Below are positions 6,351 through 8,586 of a DNA stretch of 8,586 nt, one piece after another; positions within the stretch are counted from its first letter, which is position 1, and each line of letters opens with the position of its first letter. This DNA is from CAYYGL01 sp964471235 (GTDB lineage: Bacteria; Calditrichota; Calditrichia; RBG-13-44-9; J075), in NCBI GenBank assembly GCA_964471235.1, contig CAYYGL010000205.1:1-8586 (forward strand), given 5' to 3'. The notes beneath the pieces were generated by a model. That model saw only the letters and a program-made list of their open reading frames with translations. It ran no database searches and was not told where the DNA came from. Position numbers and translations under genes: made by a program.

Positions 6351-8069
6351 TTATTTAGACTCCTCCCAACTTTTGGTGCCGCCGCTTATATACCCATGGT
6401 TGATGTGTTTCTTAAAAAATACGCCATAGACTCGTTCTTTATACCCCTCCAGGGTTTCCAGCAGGGCTTTCTCGACGGTGGTTTTAGACGAACGCAATTG
6501 CTGCGCCTCCTCCGGGCGAAATGTCGTTTTCATTTCCCGGGTCAGATCCAGAACTTGTTGATAGGTGGGGTAGAAAGGGGGTACGTGGCGTCGTCGCACC
6601 CGTAGTGCAATCAGTGAATCTAACGCTTGAATTTTATTGCCAAAATAGGTTAACCGTTGTTCCAGATCGGCAATATTGCCTGTTTCGATGCGGGTTGCCA
6701 GAGTATCCATCGGATTCAAAACATCTTCAATTATCGGTTTTAACACCGAAAGTTTTTTCTCGGTCTTAACAGTGTCAACAAAGTTAACCAGTTTCTTTGT
6801 ATACCGATAAAAGAAAACATTATCGAGTGCTTTCATTTCTGCTATCAACTCTTTCATGTTCAGAATAATTTCTCCGGTTTTGTCTGCCCGGGCTAAGCGA
6901 TAGCGGTCTTTTGCATAAGTCATCACAGCTATGGTGCTGTCCAATACTCCCTGGATTTTATTCATATAATTGAGGTAACCAAGACCGCTTAGCGGGGTTG
7001 TTGCTTCAAGCAATTGTTTTTGAAAGGAATCCAACAGATTGGGACATTCCACCACCAGGGTGGCTTTGCCCGGTTGATAACTGACAATGTATCGCTTTAT
7101 GCCGTCAAAGGTATCCGGACAGGTAAAATTCTTCTCGCTAAAGGTTACCAGGATCGAATCGACATCGCTTAACTGAAGAATGCCATTCTGCTGAGTTAAC
7201 AAAAAGTGGTCGTGAGTGATAAAATCATTGTAAATCCCACTCAGGGCATTCTTTTGATGGTTCAGTAGCGTAATGTTTTGATTGATATCGACCTTAAGAA
7301 AAGCCTTCATGGAGGTATTAATCCGATCGATAAATTTTTTCAATCGATCCGCAACACTGGTTACTTTCACCAAATCGGTTTTCTTAATCTCATTAATAAA
7401 ACTAAAAATCTTTTTATATTCGGATTTCCAGAATTCATTCGCAGCATTGGTTTCCACCCTGGGCAGAAAGTATTCCAGGGAGTCTACATATCGTTGGGCA
7501 AGTAACGCCGAATTCTGCAGGCTCACCTCGTTAATTCGGTCTCTCAAATCATCTAACGAATCCACATAGGTTTTTACTTTGTTAAAATTCGGGAATTCCG
7601 TACTGACATCAAATTTCACTAAATCCCGGCTAATTTCATCTTTCTGAACCATCAATTGCTCATATTTCTTAAAATAGCGCGTATTGAAACTTAAATCACC
7701 GTTAATTTCATCTACCGATTGGGAAAGGGGTAGCACAGCACTCAATGCCGGAATTTCTAAAATCCGGTTAATACTGTTGTAAAGCACATTGGTCAACTCA
7801 CCGATACGCTGTTTCTTCTGGAGGGAACTATCATTTTCAATAAAAACGACCAATTTCTCCAGAGAATCGGAAGGGATATATTCTTTTGTTTGGGAATTGT
7901 AAAACCGTTCCGCTTCGTAGACCGCCTCTAAATTTTTTCTACCTTCCGTTGTCATTCGTTTTTCTTCGGTCCAGAGTTTATTGGGAATTGTGATAGTTTC
8001 CCACAAAGCAACGGCTAAAATAACGATCAGAATTTTCAGGATTAGCGAACCCTTGCCTTTCGCCGCCAT
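6351..8069 (-). CDS. membrane-anchored helical protein with pseudopilin-like signatures, function unknown
   Basis: This 572-residue protein begins with MAAKGKG, then one hydrophobic helix (about residues 8-27) after positive residues, so most of it should lie in the periplasm. The segment after the helix, IPNKLWTEEKR then NLEAVYEAERFYNSQT with KEYIPSDSLEKLVVFI (about 28-77), resembles the post-helix region of pseudopilins (...Ai..AE..Y....g.Yp.sL..L). At about 316-344, TCPDTFDG, YIVSYQPGK and VVECPN echo the 'CP....Y......v.CPN' ending of GspG-type pseudopilins, with two cysteines (317, 342) that could form a disulphide. Long charged amphipathic helices fill the remainder (about 90-290 and 350-560). 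No prepilin G/FTLIE cleavage site exists. I do not recognise a named family. A TTG start at 8081 is possible, but it lies within the ribosome site (GGAGG) serving the ATG at 8069, so I chose 8069. Confidence 0.75.
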   Translation of the reverse strand: MAAKGKGSLILKILIVILAVALWETITIPNKLWTEEKRMTTEGRKNLEAVYEAERFYNSQTKEYIPSDSLEKLVVFIENDSSLQKKQRIGELTNVLYNSINRILEIPALSAVLPLSQSVDEINGDLSFNTRYFKKYEQLMVQKDEISRDLVKFDVSTEFPNFNKVKTYVDSLDDLRDRINEVSLQNSALLAQRYVDSLEYFLPRVETNAANEFWKSEYKKIFSFINEIKKTDLVKVTSVADRLKKFIDRINTSMKAFLKVDINQNITLLNHQKNALSGIYNDFITHDHFLLTQQNGILQLSDVDSILVTFSEKNFTCPDTFDGIKRYIVSYQPGKATLVVECPNLLDSFQKQLLEATTPLSGLGYLNYMNKIQGVLDSTIAVMTYAKDRYRLARADKTGEIILNMKELIAEMKALDNVFFYRYTKKLVNFVDTVKTEKKLSVLKPIIEDVLNPMDTLATRIETGNIADLEQRLTYFGNKIQALDSLIALRVRRRHVPPFYPTYQQVLDLTREMKTTFRPEEAQQLRSSKTTVEKALLETLEGYKERVYGVFFKKHINHGYISGGTKSWEESK

Positions 8070-8074
8070 AGACT

Positions 8075-8079
8075 CCTCC
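8075..8079 (-). promoter_or_regulatory. ribosome binding site deciding the start of the 572-residue gene
   Basis: GGAGG on the minus strand, 5 nt before the ATG at 8069. A TTG start 12 bases upstream would place this purine-rich stretch inside the coding region, so the ATG is preferred. Confidence 0.8.
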
Positions 8080-8148
8080 AATGTATTGGTGTTTCAACTC
8101 ATTCTCAATTACAGCACTATCGGGTATTGATTCGCAATAAAACGGAAA

Positions 8149-8177
8149 AGTTTAATAAAATAACATGAAAATGTCAA
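8149..8177 (-). promoter_or_regulatory. sigma-70-type promoter for the pilus-like operon
   Basis: On the minus strand a perfect TTGACA (-35, 8177-8172) is followed after exactly 17 bases by TAAACT (-10, 8154-8149; four of six consensus bases). The surroundings are A/T-rich. Initiation would fall near 8142, giving a leader of about 73 nt before the ATG at 8069. It is the best promoter match I found in the window and would drive the 572-residue gene, pilM-like, PilN/O-like, and probably rsmD and coaD. Confidence 0.6.
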
Positions 8178-8241
8178 TCGCTTTCTCAAAATAAAAATGT
8201 AACCACAAGTATTTTTTATAAGTTGGGATTCCTTTTTTAAT

Positions 8242-8328
8242 GGGAGATGACGCAGTGCCCGTTGAATAATCCCTCTGGTCACAACAATAAGGGAACGGAT
8301 TCGCATTCTGGTAATAATTTCATCTCCC
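8242..8328. repeat. imperfect inverted repeat able to fold into an 87-nt hairpin
   Basis: The outer arms are a perfect 9-bp inverted repeat, GGGAGATGA (8242-8250) with TCATCTCCC (8320-8328). Inside, in nested order, CAG 8253-8255 pairs with CTG 8308-8310, TGC 8256-8258 with GCA 8303-8305, CCGT 8259-8262 with ACGG 8295-8298, and TCCCT 8270-8274 with AGGGA 8290-8294. That gives 24 pairs interrupted by small bulges and one larger internal loop. No U-tract follows on either strand. It may be a structured RNA, a dispersed hairpin repeat or chance. Confidence 0.45.
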
Positions 8329-8441
8329 CAAAACACGGTCGAGCGGTGATAAGGATGTCTAATCCAAAACGGTAAAACCGGTTTTTGTGTCAAATTTTAT
8401 GCTACCTGATCGCCCCGAACTTTTACGTCCCGCATCTGTTC

Positions 8442-8586
8442 TTATAAATCGGGGGCGCTGCTAATCCGGCGTTTAATGAATTTCTCGATCTCCTGAAAAA
8501 TAAATTCCTTATCATTGTCCACACTAATCACATGATTTGAATTTGCCACCGTGATTGTTTTTTTTATCGGTGAAGAGATATGCTTG
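8442..8586 (-). CDS. alpha/beta hydrolase (carboxylesterase/lipase type), C-terminal end only
   Basis: The last 47 codons and stop (TAA at 8442-8444) of a gene that begins beyond the right edge. The visible protein reads SSPIKKTITVANSNHVISVDNDKE in two halves, then EFIFQEIEKFIKRR. This matches the ending of Est30-like carboxylesterases and monoacylglycerol lipases, whose catalytic histidine lies in 's.HvitlD.dre.vf..i..Fl'. Here the histidine is the H of NSNHVISVD, with the final helix after it. Such enzymes split short-chain esters or monoacylglycerols. The nucleophile elbow (GxSxG) and acid residue are outside the window, so the exact substrate class is open. A short Arg-rich tail follows the final helix. 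It ends 373 bases before the pilus-like operon and is probably a separate transcription unit. Confidence 0.72.
   Translation of the reverse strand, partial: KHISSPIKKTITVANSNHVISVDNDKEFIFQEIEKFIKRRISSAPDL

Larger units (their letters stand above)
8082..8441 (-). other. intergenic region between hydrolase and pilus-like operon
   Basis: These 360 bases contain a sigma-70-like promoter (8149-8177), an imperfect 87-nt hairpin (8242-8328) and, nearer the hydrolase, a short A/T-rich hairpin at 8366-8385 (8 bp with one bulge) centred near the palindrome AAAACCGGTTTT (8374-8385). The latter could help end the hydrolase transcript but lacks a trailing U-tract. A minus-strand reading frame runs through 8393-8109 from a TTG. 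It contains both the hairpin and the promoter, has no ribosome site and looks like nothing I know, so I treat it as non-coding. Confidence 0.6.

Noticed and set aside
8366..8385. A short hairpin/palindrome (AAAACCGGTTTT core) after the hydrolase, considered as its terminator.
   Set aside because: The stem is A/T-rich and bulged and no U-tract follows it on the minus strand, so it is not called as a terminator.
8109..8393. A 94-codon minus-strand reading frame from a TTG between the hydrolase and the pilus-like operon.
   Set aside because: No ribosome site, rare start, no recognisable protein features, and it contains both the hairpin and the best promoter in the window.

Overview
The window shows part of a bacterial chromosome in which every gene I can support lies on the minus strand, so transcription reads from high to low coordinates. 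The gene content (PilM-type and PilN/PilO-type envelope proteins, a pseudopilin-like membrane protein, FtsE, an E. coli-type NADP isocitrate dehydrogenase) fits a Gram-negative (diderm) bacterium. The FtsE start and the style of the pilus-like proteins remind me of FCB-superphylum lineages (Ignavibacteria, Calditrichota and relatives), but that is a weak inference from protein style. Several genes have good Shine-Dalgarno sites. I see no insertion sequence, CRISPR array, phage gene or RNA gene.

Layout in the direction of transcription. (1) 8586-8442: the C-terminal end of an alpha/beta hydrolase cut by the window edge. (2) 8441-8070: a 370-base gap with an imperfect 87-nt hairpin and a good sigma-70-type promoter at 8177-8149. 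(3) 8069-4123: three genes that look like the inner-membrane part of a divergent type IV pilus / type II secretion-like machine. They are a 572-residue membrane-anchored helical protein with scattered pseudopilin-like signatures, a PilM-like actin-fold protein with eroded nucleotide motifs, and a PilN/PilO-like protein that combines an N-terminal INLL peptide with a long Pro-rich tether and a PilO-like periplasmic domain. (4) 4114-3078: rsmD and coaD, 8 nt behind the previous gene and overlapping each other by ATGA, probably co-transcribed with it. (5) 3077-2857: a regulatory gap with a candidate promoter and a 12-bp perfect palindrome. (6) 2856-1210: a 22-codon small ORF with a good ribosome site, an FmdB-type zinc-ribbon gene, and icd, closed by a strong intrinsic terminator at 1196-1152. 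(7) 1071-259: a SAM-dependent methyltransferase of unknown substrate. (8) 179-1: the start of an FtsE-like ABC ATPase cut by the window edge.

Most of the window is housekeeping: the TCA cycle (icd), coenzyme A synthesis (coaD), 16S rRNA methylation (rsmD) and divisome or ABC transport (ftsE). The part most likely to hold something undescribed is 4123-8069. There PilM- and PilN/O-like proteins are paired with a large pseudopilin-like protein that has no prepilin leader, and none of the three matches the canonical layout of its family. The small ORF at 2788-2856 and the 8242-8328 hairpin are the other items that standard annotation would probably miss.
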